Part shown: in pieces, positions 21,920 through 33,174 of the stretch | Layout: every line of letters starts with the position of its first letter | How positions within the stretch are numbered: position 1 is the stretch's first letter | Notes under the pieces: model-generated | What the model was told of the DNA's origin: nothing | Seen by the model: only the letters and a program-made list of their open reading frames with translations | The model's database searches: none | Made by a program: the position numbers and the translations under genes | Source: Kalmusia sp. IMI 367209 | Lineage: Eukaryota > Ascomycota > Dothideomycetes > Pleosporales > Didymosphaeriaceae | Assembly: GCA_027946365.1 (NCBI GenBank) | Contig: JAPEUQ010000001.1 | Location: 4,154,001-4,218,000, forward strand | Direction of reading: 5' to 3' | Length of the DNA stretch: 64,000 bases

Positions 21920-24151
21920 ATGGCGGGCTTAGAGTATGGGTCAGCGTATGTACGAGCTTCGCGACAAGGTGAAGAAGATTCGGTTTCGATGCTGTCACCT
22001 ACGGACCCACAGAGTCCTGAGCAGACTCAATACCAGCCATTACGACCGACCGACCGCCGAAAATCTTCTGAAGATTCGACACCTGATGGTACACCGTCGT
22101 GGCTAGTATCGCCGATCCAACTACAGGAGTCGATTCCGTATGAGCAACATCGGGTATCTTCACCCACTTTGACCATGGGGTTCTCTGTATTTGGCGGCAA
22201 CACAGCTTCGGAAACACCATATCAAGAGCAAGTCGCATGGGCGAATTCAACTCAGTTCAGAACTACGCAGGAGCCGAAACCACAGATGGTGCAGACTACA
22301 TTTGCTGCAGGAGAGGATGAGGTGCCTCCACCATCACGAAAATATTTCCGCCACCCCCGCCATATGTTGGAACCTTGGACTACAGGTGTCTGGATGCGGT
22401 TCCCTTGGTGGGGATTTGGAGCACTTTCCCTTGTATTGTTATTGACCGGCGCGTCCGCTGGTATCCTTCTGGCTAGCCATGGAACATCCCTGGATGACTG
22501 GAAGATTGGACATGATAACGCTCAACCACACGTCTACATCTCAGTGTTTGAAATGGTAATGAATTTCCTTATTTTATTCGCATTAGTGGACGGTGTCGTC
22601 ATTAGATTTTGGCGACAACTGCTACAAGGGACCACCCTCGACTCCCTTCACGATACTTACGAATCCGTTCATCTCTGGTCCGCGTTGACGAGAATAGCGC
22701 GTCTCAATTTCAACATTGTCGCTATAGCTTGCGTTTTGGCATCGATCTCCTTCGCAAGAGGGCCACTTTTTCACCGCGCTTTGACAATAGCTGAGAATGA
22801 TAGCAAAAACGTTGGAGGTGCTGTGGATCTCAAAATAGCACCACATCCAATCTTGCAGTTCTTTCAGAGCGATGAGTCAGATCCTCACAGGCAAGGGGAT
22901 TTCACATCGGCTTTCTCAGACTTGATTAAGTCTTCAGCTGCTGCCAATCCGCTGCCCTACGAAAGTCCTGATTCATGCGGCGACTATTGCACTGGAGTTG
23001 TCAAGGGTTATACCTTCAAAGCCAGCTGCAATTCTACAGTCCGAAATATCGATCTCAGCACGTTTTTAGAGGGATGCAAGTCATGTACGACAGAGCAATG
23101 TACCAGCGACTGCCAGCTACGCAGACAGGCTGACATCAATCCGACTTTCTTCTCGATCAGCTACGCACAGCAGGACAATAGTCTGATCCTTACGAGCATT
23201 CACAAGAATACGACATCGTGTAAAGGCGATATCCAGGTCCAAACCTGCACATTGACACAAGCGATGAGCGATTTACCAGTCATTCTGACGAACGACACTA
23301 TCGATATGCAGTCCGATGCGCCCAGCACGCGGTTTTACGACGAAGCATTGCCCGCCGATGATGCTTTTATGCAGAAATACTGGCCGCTCGCTTTCGACGC
23401 CCTATTCCCTTCGCTTTCAATAAACGTCACGACATCTTCAGATTTCAGCAAACTCGACTACAACAAATGTGTGCAACCTCCAGTGGTAAGGGATTCGGCT
23501 GGAAAACCCATCGCCGCCGCCACCCCAGTATCTTGCTCAAACTCTTCAACGCTCTATCCTTCGCTTCTCATCAACGACCCAAGCATCGTTTACATGGCCG
23601 AGAACAAAGCGCTTCCGGACCAAGACCCCCTTTGCAGTCTTGCCTGGAATGACCCTATGCCTGACATGCTTTTGAAGATGCAATCTCTAGCATTCCGCAC
23701 AACAGTCGCCATAGCTAAATCGCCCGACTCCCTCTTCGCGCCCTCGCTCACAGGTGACTCGCTCGCCGCCCTACGCTCGACCTGGACCCAACGTATCTCC
23801 GTCACAGGGCGCCGCACGCTTCCTCTATACCATACCTCACCCCTCCTCGTCGCACTCGGCATCGCAGTCTCGCTCGCTGGCGTAGCCGCCGTGGTACCGC
23901 TCTACTACGGCTTCTGGGAGATGGGTCGCAAGGTCAGCTTAGATCCTTTGGAGATCGCGCGAGCTTTTGGAGCGCCAATGATGGATGGCTTGGACGGGAA
24001 TACAACGGCAGATATGATCACTGTGGAGAGAGGAGGTATGAGTGTGAGGTATGGTGCACTGGATAGGTATGGTGAGCAGAAGAAATTGAGAGTGGAAGAG
24101 AGCGGAAGGGCAACGGTCCGGGTACCGTGGCAGGGGGAGATATTTGGGTAA
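21920..24151 (+). CDS. Uncharacterised fungal four-span membrane protein with Cys-rich outer region
   Basis: Single exon, 743 residues. The first in-frame ATG (21920) is used because the open frame 5' of it begins at a TTG. Residues 1-150 are polar and Ser/Pro/Gln-rich, probably cytosolic. Hydrophobic spans lie near 163-185, 204-228 and 262-279. A roughly 360-residue region follows that contains many cysteines (for example CGDYCTGVV, CKSCTTEQCTSDCQ) and Asn-X-Ser/Thr sites, as expected of a disulfide-bonded luminal or extracellular domain. A final span near 643-668 is followed by a 75-residue tail. The architecture recurs in a fungus-specific family I recognise only as uncharacterised. I assign no function. 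Confidence 0.8.
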   Translation: MAGLEYGSAYVRASRQGEEDSVSMLSPTDPQSPEQTQYQPLRPTDRRKSSEDSTPDGTPSWLVSPIQLQESIPYEQHRVSSPTLTMGFSVFGGNTASETPYQEQVAWANSTQFRTTQEPKPQMVQTTFAAGEDEVPPPSRKYFRHPRHMLEPWTTGVWMRFPWWGFGALSLVLLLTGASAGILLASHGTSLDDWKIGHDNAQPHVYISVFEMVMNFLILFALVDGVVIRFWRQLLQGTTLDSLHDTYESVHLWSALTRIARLNFNIVAIACVLASISFARGPLFHRALTIAENDSKNVGGAVDLKIAPHPILQFFQSDESDPHRQGDFTSAFSDLIKSSAAANPLPYESPDSCGDYCTGVVKGYTFKASCNSTVRNIDLSTFLEGCKSCTTEQCTSDCQLRRQADINPTFFSISYAQQDNSLILTSIHKNTTSCKGDIQVQTCTLTQAMSDLPVILTNDTIDMQSDAPSTRFYDEALPADDAFMQKYWPLAFDALFPSLSINVTTSSDFSKLDYNKCVQPPVVRDSAGKPIAAATPVSCSNSSTLYPSLLINDPSIVYMAENKALPDQDPLCSLAWNDPMPDMLLKMQSLAFRTTVAIAKSPDSLFAPSLTGDSLAALRSTWTQRISVTGRRTLPLYHTSPLLVALGIAVSLAGVAAVVPLYYGFWEMGRKVSLDPLEIARAFGAPMMDGLDGNTTADMITVERGGMSVRYGALDRYGEQKKLRVEESGRATVRVPWQGEIFG

Positions 24152-24275
24152 TGTTTATTAGGGCCAAAAAGGAAATCCATCAATCAAATGAAATGCAATC
24201 AATGATTTACTTTGACATGTGTCCTATGCTTCATGACAGGCGCGCCAGCTCCCTTGACGAAGTTCTACCTATTGA

Positions 24276-24632
24276 CTACCTAACCTCCTCCAACATCGAC
24301 TCCCCATTCGAGCAATCCCCACTCGTCCACTGCCATGTCTCTTTTAACCTCAGTCTCCCATCCTCCAACGCCTCTGGGATTGACCTGCACTTCCCCGTCA
24401 TGAGTTCTCCCTCAGTGTTAACGTGATGGTACCGCATGTCCAGGCTCCCATCTTCCTTGACTGTGGCTATGAGCGAGCCTCTCACTATAGAACCACCCGA
24501 GTACTCTGCCCACACAATCGAGCCTTTTTGATGGTAGTGGAAGCGTGTGGTGTCGTCCACTTCGCCGTTGGAAGAGTTGGTGAGGGGGGCGAAGGTCTTG
24601 TTGTTGTAGAGATTTGGGATGGTGGAAGACAT
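24276..24632 (-). CDS. Small conserved protein of bacterial type, often mislabelled N-acetylglutamate synthase
   Basis: Intact 118-residue single-exon protein. Motifs NSSNGEVDDTTRFHYHQKG, IVWAEYSGGSIVRGSLIA, DGSLDMRYHHVNTEGEL and TWQWTSGDCSNGES match a compact beta-rich family widespread in bacteria and sporadic in fungi. Many database entries call it N-acetylglutamate synthase, but it is far too small and lacks a GNAT fold, so that label should not be copied. The whole length corresponds to the whole bacterial domain. The function is unknown. It lies tail-to-tail with the four-span membrane protein (stops 124 bp apart). The patchy fungal distribution makes ancient transfer plausible; sequence alone does not prove it. 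Confidence 0.8.
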   Translation of the reverse strand: MSSTIPNLYNNKTFAPLTNSSNGEVDDTTRFHYHQKGSIVWAEYSGGSIVRGSLIATVKEDGSLDMRYHHVNTEGELMTGKCRSIPEALEDGRLRLKETWQWTSGDCSNGESMLEEVR

Positions 24633-25513
24633 TGCGATGATGAAATGATGATTGGAGTGCTTAAAAAATATATCGATCTGAATTTAAGTGGGGAATTGGA
24701 ATGTGTGGTTAGTATTGGAGTTGTCCGGACGGCAACGGCATTATGGATGGATGAGTGACTCAGAGAGCGATACGGTTATTGTCGGGTATCGAAGGTGACT
24801 AGCGCAACAAATAATTCGCGTTTGGTTCTAGCGACTAACGTACAACCCAAATTGAGCGGCGCTTTGTCGGATGCGACTTAAGCAACGATGAATTAAAGGT
24901 GTTGAAGTATGGCGAAAGAGGCAAAGAACCAGTGAAGCGAACAAGGACGACGAGTAAACACAAAACTACTATCGAGATATTTGAGATGATTGCCGCAGGA
25001 GGACACGACTAAAGATTCGAGGGAGATTTGGGAAGATGAACGTCGTAGGATGTGAGCAGAGATCGACTGAGATAGTAATGAGGACCAATATTGTGTTAAG
25101 GTATTAAGTTTGTATTAAGTTTCTAGGGTATCCATGGGTCGAGCTGAGGCGAGCTGGGTTCAAGAAAGATTTTGAGATTTCGTGATGAAGGCGGCGCACC
25201 GGCTATATCAGGTCGTTCTGCAGGACATACGACTCTCGGTCGAAGTGGGTCATGAACGCGGAGGTTGGTAGTACCCCATACCATGCTAGCTCATCGCCCT
25301 GGAGCCGAGTAAAAGCAGTCATGTTATCCCAGTCTGCGGTGCTCTCAAGGTCGTCAGCGAACTAGTTGAAGTTCTATTGAAATACGCGCATCGTGACTCA
25401 AGTTGTCAGCCCCATAGTCGGTGTTGCAGGCGAGTCGTTTGTGAAGGCTACCGCACATACCTATACTTGGACTTCAAGCGAGAAATCGAAGTGACTGAAG
25501 GCATTCAACTGTC
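24633..25513. other. Intergenic, nothing recognised
   Basis: Probable promoter of the small conserved protein plus the 3' flank of the HET gene. No coding signature. Confidence 0.5.
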
Positions 25514-27687
25514 TCATACTGCATTGAAGGTTCCGTAACCAATACTTCCGTCGTGCTCGTCGTAAGATGGATCAAACCCCTGCACATACCTCCACCGGCG
25601 CCGCTCGCGCTGTCCAACCATACTTAGAACTTTAACCAAAAACACCAGCAAGGACGAAATACAAATAAACATGAAACCGACGGACGAAAATAGTATGCCG
25701 ACCAAATCTCGATCAGGATCCATGCTAAAGTACAAGCCAACGGCTACGAACACAAAGCCTGTCAGTGCAATAATCAAGCAAGCCATATCAGCTGAAGTGT
25801 CTGCTCGAGGTATTGACCATTGCTCATGATGCGGAAGTAAGGAGAGATTTGGGGGATCTGCAATCATATTAGCCCAATAAACTTAAAATTTTAGTAGATG
25901 TTCTCACTATAAAGGATTAAGAGCTCGATATTTGAGGCTAAGTAGGAACCTTGAAATGTCTGGAGACCCTGAGCAACATTTCGATTTATCTCTAATCTGA
26001 TAGCACAGTGATATACGAGATATACGGTATCGAGGTCGGTTTGCGAGACTTGCAATAAGGCGCCTCGCATACTGTCGTGAGCTTCGAAAAGTATACAGGT
26101 ATCTGTAGAGCCTTCCAAAACCGGTGGAAGTACTTCAAAGGGAATTGTTGTACAAATGATATTCGTGTTGGTGTCAAGAACATCGAGCAGAAACGTTCTT
26201 CCTTTTAGAAGCTCTGAGCCTTTTACGACGATGCATTTGAAATCGTATCCTCCTTTGGCCTTGAGGAAATGCTTCGAAGACTTATCCCCTGGGTCTAGGA
26301 ACTGGAGCGTAGAACGTTGCGTAAGTAAATCCGCACTCATTTCCACGGGTACCCAACGATTGAAGGGATACTTCTTGGAAGTTAATTTTGGGCCTGAGTT
26401 GAATAGCAATGAAAGTGGCAAACGTGGAAGACTGAAAATGATACTCTGAAGTCTCTCTTCGGTTGTCAGATTGAGCAGAGGACCGCAACCCATATCGAGT
26501 AGATTGGCCAGTATCAAGGAGAGTTCCTTAGACTTCGAGGTTGATCGCCCGCTTAATGCGTTCCAAATCAGAACAAAACATTCACAAAGTGCTGCGTGTA
26601 GCTTCTCTTCAGAAATAGATGCTGGGCCGCCGAAATTGGGGAATTGCGATGTCTCATTACCAAAATAGTTCACCTGGTCATGTGCATTATAGCTGAATTG
26701 TTGGTCCTTTAGTCGTATCAGGTGCCTGATATGAAGAAAATGATACTCTAAAAACCGTATTAGCGAGGTTTGTATTGAGTCGTCGATAGCATTTAGATGG
26801 CGCTTGGGTGCATCCGTTCCGCCAATTGCTTGATAAGGATATCCCCAAGTCATCAATTCTCCATCTTCGGCTGGTCGAAAGATCACTGCTTTGTCTGCAA
26901 ACCAGATTGTGCACTGGGGTGATAGGAGGCCCTCTTGTAGGGTCCAACTACGGCGCATCCATACGCTGCAGATGATTCGAGCTAAACACTCATGTGTAGT
27001 AGTAGTGGTCGCCATAAGCTCGGCATCAAGGACCATGGTGGTGTGAGCACCTGCGTATATGGATGCCATACAGGCAATAGATGCCTCTCGCAGGTGTCTG
27101 TGCTCCTTTTTGACTGGTATACACAAGGTATCCATCCAGAATAAATTCTGAAATCATATGTTAAGTGAGATGGAATCGCAAGAGGCATCAGGAAGACGTA
27201 CTCCTGTAATAAATCGTTTCAGTTGGCAACTAGGAAGAGCGTTACTATTTGGATTTCCTAGTCCGTCTGCCCAGACATGGGACAGTGCCCAATACTGACT
27301 GAAACTCTCGCGCTTGTGGATTTTAATGGATAACTTTGGCGGGACGTCGTTGTTAGAATGCACTGACACTAGTGGAACATGGCCTTCTTGGATTGTGCGG
27401 ATCAGTTCATCGTAAGGAACGAAGACGTGCTCACAGTCGCTCTCATTACATGGGTCAGCATGGCGAGTTTTGTAGTTGTTTTCGTCGATGTTGTATGCCA
27501 CGCAATTAGATGCCGCTAAGCAGTCGTTGTGACTTTCTGGTCGTAGGGTTGATCTCTGGAGGCATGAAAGGTACGACACGGTCTCCACGTCGAGCATCCG
27601 CGTGAGGTATCGGACTTGGTGTATGCACCATCCATCAGCCACCATGCGCTCCGCAATGAGGTTCATCTTTGCTATTTTTGCTGACAT
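25514..27687 (-). CDS. HET-domain protein with C-terminal two-span membrane tail
   Basis: Three exons: 27202-27687, 25908-27147, 25514-25857 (introns of 54 and 50 nt, phases consistent), 689 residues from the ATG at 27687. An in-frame start further 5' (near 27834) is possible. The N-terminal part has a Cys-rich stretch, then SQYWALSHVWADGLGNP, the HET opening block, and across the first intron FWMDTLCIPV with IYAGAHTTMVLD and WMRRSWTLQEGLLS, the remaining HET blocks. The last exon, easily missed because a stop follows the donor, adds two hydrophobic spans (LIIALTGFVFVAVGLYF and ILFSSVGFMFICISSLLVFL). HET domains act in vegetative incompatibility and cell death. The membrane tail suggests a membrane-localised variant; the partner and trigger are unknown. 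Confidence 0.88.
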
Positions 27688-28442
27688 TGCGATGCGAGGT
27701 CGAAATGTGGCTGAAATGCTATAACAGGTGGTTCGAACGAGGCACAAGTCCTGGATACTCTTCCAAGTTGTGGTGTGCTGTGGATGAGGAGATGCAGTTC
27801 GGAGATAGGCAGAGCGCTGTAGAGTGGCTCGCACGCAAAGGTAGCCGAAAAGATTATCTTTCGATCAACGCGAGGCCGGCCCGTCGTTGTAAAGGTACGA
27901 TGGAAGCCGCAGTGTTTTCAGACGTTGCAATAGACGACTAGGGCATGCTGTAGTGAAGTAGTGATTGTTGGAGGTGTTAGAGGTCAAACAGCGCGAAGTG
28001 GAAAACGGAAAGAGGCGGGGGTGCTTCCTTTCCAGGCTCCAGCGTTCTTCCTCACTGCAAACCAGCCAATTGATAACAGAACATGCAGAATTTATTAGGA
28101 TCAGAGGCCATACGCCTACCCCAACACAGATAACAATACAGGTGGAAAAGGCGAGCATTACCAGACATGCAAAAGGTATGCCCAGACTCTATGTCCAAGA
28201 AAAAGCCAATCCCTAGCTATGAACGTATGGAAAAGGCATGCTCCACTCTTCTCCTCCAACAGCCATACAGTGGTTATATGTACCCCAAAATCGTGCAGTT
28301 TGCAGCTCGTGATCCAAAGTGCGGTTGCGATGAAAGGACTATGCCAAGGGTGTGCCAGAACGCCATGCGTAAAAGTAGTGCAGACAGCCCGCGAACGCCG
28401 CCCATATCAGGTATTCGTTTCGTTCCTTCCCTCTATTGGGAA
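27688..28442. other. Upstream region of the HET gene
   Basis: Contains a minus-strand open frame at 27865-28158 starting with a hydrophobic segment. It might be an additional 5' exon of the HET gene, but I could not define a splice. Otherwise nothing is recognised. Confidence 0.35.
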
Positions 28443-29900
28443 TCATCGTATTGTTGCTTTCACCCAAGTCGCCTCTTCGCACGTGTCGTTAATGTCGCTC
28501 TCTTCATCTACTTTGAAGCCAAGTTCTGCCATCTTCTTCAGATCCCATCCGCTGGACATTACACCCTGTCCACCGTTTTCGCTGTCCACTGCGTTTCCGA
28601 GCTTGATGTAATTGGCCCAACGGCAGACGGTTTGGGAATACGACCATTGCAAACAATTACGATCCTTCTCGCATTCGGAGCCGCAAGAACCGGCATTTTT
28701 GTGCGCGGGGCGGTCGTTCGGGACGGGGGCTACGGAGTGGTTGTCCCACCATTCGCGGCTGGGGCCTTCCTTGAGGTGGGAATGTGTGTATGCGAGGAGT
28801 GAGGAGTATACAAATGGTTTCTGTGAGTGTCAGTGTTTGTCGCCAATGCGATGAAATGTAGGGCGTACCTGGTTATACGGCCTTGTTCGCTCCCACTTCC
28901 ACAACGATTCCATCTGCTCCGGGGAGATCCTGTGAAGCGAGAGCAGCGGCACGCACCACCTGTCCCGATCGACTGTGATTTCCTTGAGCTCCTCGCCCGC
29001 AAAAGTCGGGAAGAGGGATTCCAGTTTTATACCAGTGGTATTTTGAATTGCATAGGCGAGCACGGCATCCCCACAACAGTCCTCCTTGACCATTCCTTCA
29101 AAACGAACGGCCAGCTTTGTTTCCGGGCGATTGTTTGTGCTAACTTCGGTCTTCGGAACATACAGCTTCTTCATCAGGCCCTGGGAGATGACAATGCCGG
29201 CACCGCCGTAAGCAAACCATCGGTTGTCCGAGCTGGGGGGCGGCGAGCCAAGATAGTGCGGTTCGGAGGGCTCAAACTGATCTAGGAGGCGGAAGAGCGT
29301 GTCCCAGAAAAAGTAGACGTCGGATTCGAGGAAGACGTACCACTTCGCCTTAGGGTTCACCGCGTAGGCCTTGTCAACCATGGGTAGGAACTTGAAGCGA
29401 TCGAGTCTCCACCCTGCCTGAGAGTACTTGACTGTATCACCCTCGGCATGAGCCTTCTTGTTATCTGTGTAGACCTTGAAATCGTGGTTTCCTTCGGCGT
29501 ACGAGAGGGGAAGCTCCCCGAGGATGTCGACGACATTGTGATCGCCAATCGTCTGTTCGTGGTCCGAAACGATCAGAAGGTTCGGTATGCACGAAGACAC
29601 GGTTTCGAGATGAGCCTTGAGCTTGGGGCCGTCGGCGGCGCCCGTCTTCAGCACGACTTGGATGTCATCGAGCTGCTTCGTGGGGAAGTTTTCGCAGAAG
29701 TCGGCGTCGACGCCGGCCTTGTGCTTGAGCGGCGGGAAGAAGCTCTTCGTATTGGCCTTGTAATGGACCGAGGGCACAGCCGGTGGATGCGCCCGCCGCC
29801 GTGTGAGGGTCAGGATGAAGAAGACAAAAAGGAGGCCGCCGAGCAGCACTCTGGCTGGTCGTCGCGAGAGGCGCAGAGGCAGCGCGGTGAGGATTGCCAT
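28443..29900 (-). CDS. Fringe-like (GT31-type) type II membrane glycosyltransferase
   Basis: Two exons: 28869-29900 and 28443-28820 (48-nt intron GTACGC...CACAG, phase 0), 469 residues. A short basic N-terminus and one span (residues 18-33) form a signal anchor for Golgi or ER. The luminal domain has GWRLDRFKFLPMVDKA, then WYVFLESDVYFFWDTLFRLL with the DxD-like metal motif at 192-196 (ESDVY), GGAGIVISQG and CCGDAVLAYAI, the order seen in fungal fringe/DUF604-like glycosyltransferases. The second exon adds a Cys-rich tail (CGSECEKDRNCLQWSYSQTV) resembling a small PAN/apple-like module. Donor and acceptor sugars are unknown; a role in cell-wall or protein glycosylation is the family-level inference. 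Confidence 0.87.
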
Positions 29901-30727
29901 GGCGGCGACGCAGGGGGGCGTCTGGTCCGATCGAGGGCGCGCAAGAGCAGCGGGTTTTGTGTAGATTGGAGAATGTTCAGGCCGGGCGCATCGCCGCTGT
30001 CACATCAATGTTTCTGCAAACGGGGTCCATGATGGATGCGTCCCCAAGAAATTCAGGGAGAGCCGCGAAGGCAGCCACACCAATGGCCCGTGCTGCCCGA
30101 GCCACACCGCCGCGAATGATGGCTACATCCAGGCCCGACCTCAACACGCCAGTAGGCCTTCAACGCTATGCAAAATAGACTAGCCTTTACGACGCATTGC
30201 GCAAACGTCGCGATCCTGCTCGTGAGCGCATTACACCAGGGCCAATAGCGGGACAAGGTGCACACGAGAAGTTGCCTCACCTCCACGACAGGGCGGCTAT
30301 CAATCCTAGCATCAGCCCTAAGAACAGTACACCTACGAGACTATCAGCAGGATGGTGTCCCATGGCATTTCTTACATGTATGGCCGAGTACAAATGCAGC
30401 CTCCGTCCGAGTGACACGGGCATCGAGCTAAGCATCTAAGCTACCAATCCACCTTTAACAGGATCGGCAGTCCTCAAATGGCTGCAAAATGAAAGTATCT
30501 ACAACCTTGCTCGTTCCACGACATTTCAGATTGACCTATCGTCACTTACCAGCATGCCTCCCCCTACGCGGAGTTGACCCCGCCTTAGAGGCCATTACGT
30601 CGGCTTCCCCTCCGCTTTTTCAAAGTTGCGCATTACAAATCCAACGTATGCTTCCAGCCTTTAAACGATGCACCCTTTCGCCTCTTTCTGTTCAATATAG
30701 TTCGGCCTGGCAGTAATTTTCATCAGC
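29901..30727. other. Divergent promoter region
   Basis: Lies between the glycosyltransferase (-) and the epimerase-like gene (+). No coding signal. Confidence 0.5.
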
Positions 30728-31853
30728 ATGGACACATCGAAGAGAGTCTTCATCATCGGCCCCGGCTTCATCGGCTGGAACGTCCTCGACTTGCTTATCA
30801 GCGAGGGCTACGCTGTTACGGGGCTCGTACGACGAGAATCGCATGCCGAGCAGATCAAACAGTCAGGCGCCCTGGCTGTCCTGGGAGATCTCGACAACCA
30901 TGACCTAATCGTGAAACATGTCCTTGAGAACGAAGTGGGTTGCATGAGAGCTCTCACCCCCTGTTCACACCTGCGCTCCTTCCAGAAAGAACACCTAGGA
31001 AACATCATGTGACGAAATTTGGAGAGGGCATAGCCCATGAGAAATATACTGACTACTCCAGATAATCATCCATACTGCCACGGCCGACCACCTCCCTTCA
31101 GTCGAAGCGGTTCTGGACGGCGTGAAGCAGCGCGCTTCATCCGGCAAATCCACAATCTTCATACATACTTCCGGTACTAGCGTCCTAGACGATGGCGCCC
31201 TAGGAGCCTTCAAAGGTGACAAGATATACTACGATACTGATCCTGACGATATCAACACTGTTCCGGACACCGCGCCTCACCGTCAGATTGACCTTGCTAT
31301 TGTGCGAGCTTCAAAGGAGCTGGGTGACAAAGCAAAATTAGCCATCATGATCCCGCCAGAGATATATGGTTTCAACCCTAGGCATAAGCGGTTGACGATC
31401 CAGTTTCCCACTATCGCGCGATTCGCGCTCAAGCACGGTTTTGTCGGCCATGTCGGTAACGGACTGAGCGTGGAGTCGCAGATTCATGTGTTGGATCTTG
31501 CACGCGCGTACATTGTAGTTCTACACTTCATCGAATCTTCGTCTGCCTCAGCACTCCTCAAGAACCCGTACTTCTTCTGCGAGAATGGTAAAGAATTCAG
31601 CTGGAAAGAGGTCGCAGAGCAGGTGGGCAAAGCGCTCAAAGATAAAGGTCTACTCAAAGATGCGGAGCCTAAAGAATTTAGTAGGGAAAATTGGGACGAT
31701 TTGTTTGAAGAATATACAGGCGCCGTGATTGGGCTGAATAGTCGGAGTAGGGCGGTCCGGCTGAGAGAGTTAGGCTGGGAGCCCAGAGAGAAAGAAATCT
31801 GGGAGAGCTTTGCTGAAGATGAGTTACCACAGCTATTGAAAGAGGAAGGGTAA
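30728..31853 (+). CDS. NAD(P)-binding epimerase/dehydratase-like protein (extended SDR/NmrA type)
   Basis: Two exons: 30728-30934 and 31062-31853, intron 30935-31061 (127 nt, GTGGGT...CCAG, phase 0), 332 residues. The N-terminus RVFIIGPGFIGWNVLDLL is a Rossmann beta-alpha-beta with a GxGFIG glycine motif, followed by VTGLVRRESHAEQIKQSGA (the Arg pair suggests NADP preference), GDLDNHDLI, HTATADH, IHTSGTSVLDD and IPPEIYGFNP, the usual order in NmrA/epimerase-like atypical extended SDRs. The canonical YxxxK is not obvious. C-terminal LRELGWEPREKEIW is also family-like. The enzyme probably reduces or senses a small metabolite; its substrate is unknown. A GTAAGT overlaps the stop, so a short alternative 3' exon is possible. 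Confidence 0.87.
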
Positions 31854-32214
31854 GTTCATTATGCAGCAAAGTAAAGCCCGGCTGATCATGATTAGAATCG
31901 GGAAGACGAGTAGGTACACTGGTGTCGTTGCTTTTTGGCCAACCGAGACAACCCCGCAAGATATATAAGTCACTATCGGCTGGCTTCACAGTCAAAGTCT
32001 TGACTCATTCGGTCAGTCTGGAATGAGTAGTCCCTTGATCAAACTCTGCAGCGATAGTACATACAATCTGACAAAGATAACAATATCACAAGTGTTTTTT
32101 TTATTTTATTTAATGTGAACTTACAATGCCACCCACACTCAATCACCAGAGGAAAGCTTCTACGGCACCAAAACCCCCAGCGCACTCATCCGAATTCCTT
32201 CTCTTACCCATCTA
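31854..32214. other. Convergent intergenic spacer
   Basis: Lies between two genes whose 3' ends face each other. It contains a T-rich tract near 32095-32112. No gene. Confidence 0.5.
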
Positions 32215-32970
32215 CTATTCATCTTCCTCTTCGCCGGCTTCTTTTATGGCATCCATCTCCTTCCCTCCCTTCCTCCCTCCAGCCTTCTTGTTTGGCGTCG
32301 CCCTCGTCGGCCCCTTCCCCCTCGTCTTCCTCCCCACTTCACTCACAACACTCATCTGCCGGCCACTCCTCAACTCCTTCACCGGCGCCACTCCAATAAG
32401 CGCATCTTTCGCAGCTCTCCCACTGCTCAACGTATGCTCTGTGTCCGCTGCAGCCTCGGCTTTGCCAGTAAGCTTAGATGTTGCGGGATCAGCAGGAGCG
32501 ACTCCCTCTTCTCGATCGCCAATCTGCTTCTTTCGCCTGACTTTCTTGGACTCAGCATCGCTATCTTCTTCTTCAGCGATACCCTCGTCGTCGCTGCCGT
32601 GCTTCCTCTTTTTCTCTTTTTCTTTGGCATGATCACGGGCTTGTCCGCGAACTTGAGCACCTTCTGTCGGAATGCCACTATCATTTTCTCGCTCCTCGTT
32701 CATCGGGCCAGGAACGCTCATGTATACCATGTGCATCGTCCCTTCGACTTCGGTCAAAAGACTGCTCAGGGCATGTAGTCTCGTCGCGCCTCGGTGCACG
32801 CCATATAGCTTCTCGTATGAGCCGTTCGTCAGCTGGAGGATCGTTGCGCTATACGGCTGCTCCGCATCATGATTATCGTACCCGGTAGTCACGAAGCTGG
32901 TGTTGTGGAGTGTGGAGGTCAGACGTTCGATGTGTACGATTGTAAGACTTTCGGCTTGGGTGGTGGTCAT
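32215..32970 (-). CDS. Hypothetical protein with charged low-complexity tail
   Basis: Intact 251-residue single exon with an ATG start at 32970. Residues 1-90 look folded (ESLTIVHIERLTSTLHNTSF, SYEKLYGVHRGATRLHALSS, TMHMVYMSVPG). From about 110 the chain is dominated by Lys/Glu/Asp with several basic clusters (KEKEKKRKHG, KKVRRKKQ, RKTRGKGPTRATPNKKAGG) that could be nuclear localisation signals or nucleic-acid-binding tails. No family is recognised. The open frame, ATG context and amino-acid make-up support a real gene. A nuclear site is an inference from composition only. Confidence 0.6.
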   Translation of the reverse strand: MTTTQAESLTIVHIERLTSTLHNTSFVTTGYDNHDAEQPYSATILQLTNGSYEKLYGVHRGATRLHALSSLLTEVEGTMHMVYMSVPGPMNEERENDSGIPTEGAQVRGQARDHAKEKEKKRKHGSDDEGIAEEEDSDAESKKVRRKKQIGDREEGVAPADPATSKLTGKAEAAADTEHTLSSGRAAKDALIGVAPVKELRSGRQMSVVSEVGRKTRGKGPTRATPNKKAGGRKGGKEMDAIKEAGEEEDE

Positions 32971-33159
32971 CTTTGCGGGTTGGGTTGGTGCGTGGTTGTG
33001 GTGAGTTGAAAGAGAGGCATGATGGTAAGTATTATGTATGGCGGGGGGTTTGCTGGTCGTGTCATGTGAGAATTGTCTTTACCTTCGCGTGTCGATAGGG
33101 TTGTGGTTTGATTATGGTCATGGGATTGGGAAAAGGTCATTCTATTGTCTGTTGTTTTC

Positions 33160-33174
33160 AAAAAAAAAAAAAAA
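33160..33174. repeat. Poly(A) mononucleotide run
   Basis: Fifteen consecutive A residues in intergenic DNA about 190 bp 5' of the hypothetical gene that starts at 32970. Confidence 0.8.

Noticed and set aside
28167..28802. 211-codon plus-strand frame
   Set aside because: Antisense to the second exon of the glycosyltransferase, whose family motifs are on the minus strand.
29448..30032. 194-codon plus-strand frame
   Set aside because: Antisense to the glycosyltransferase N-terminal exon.
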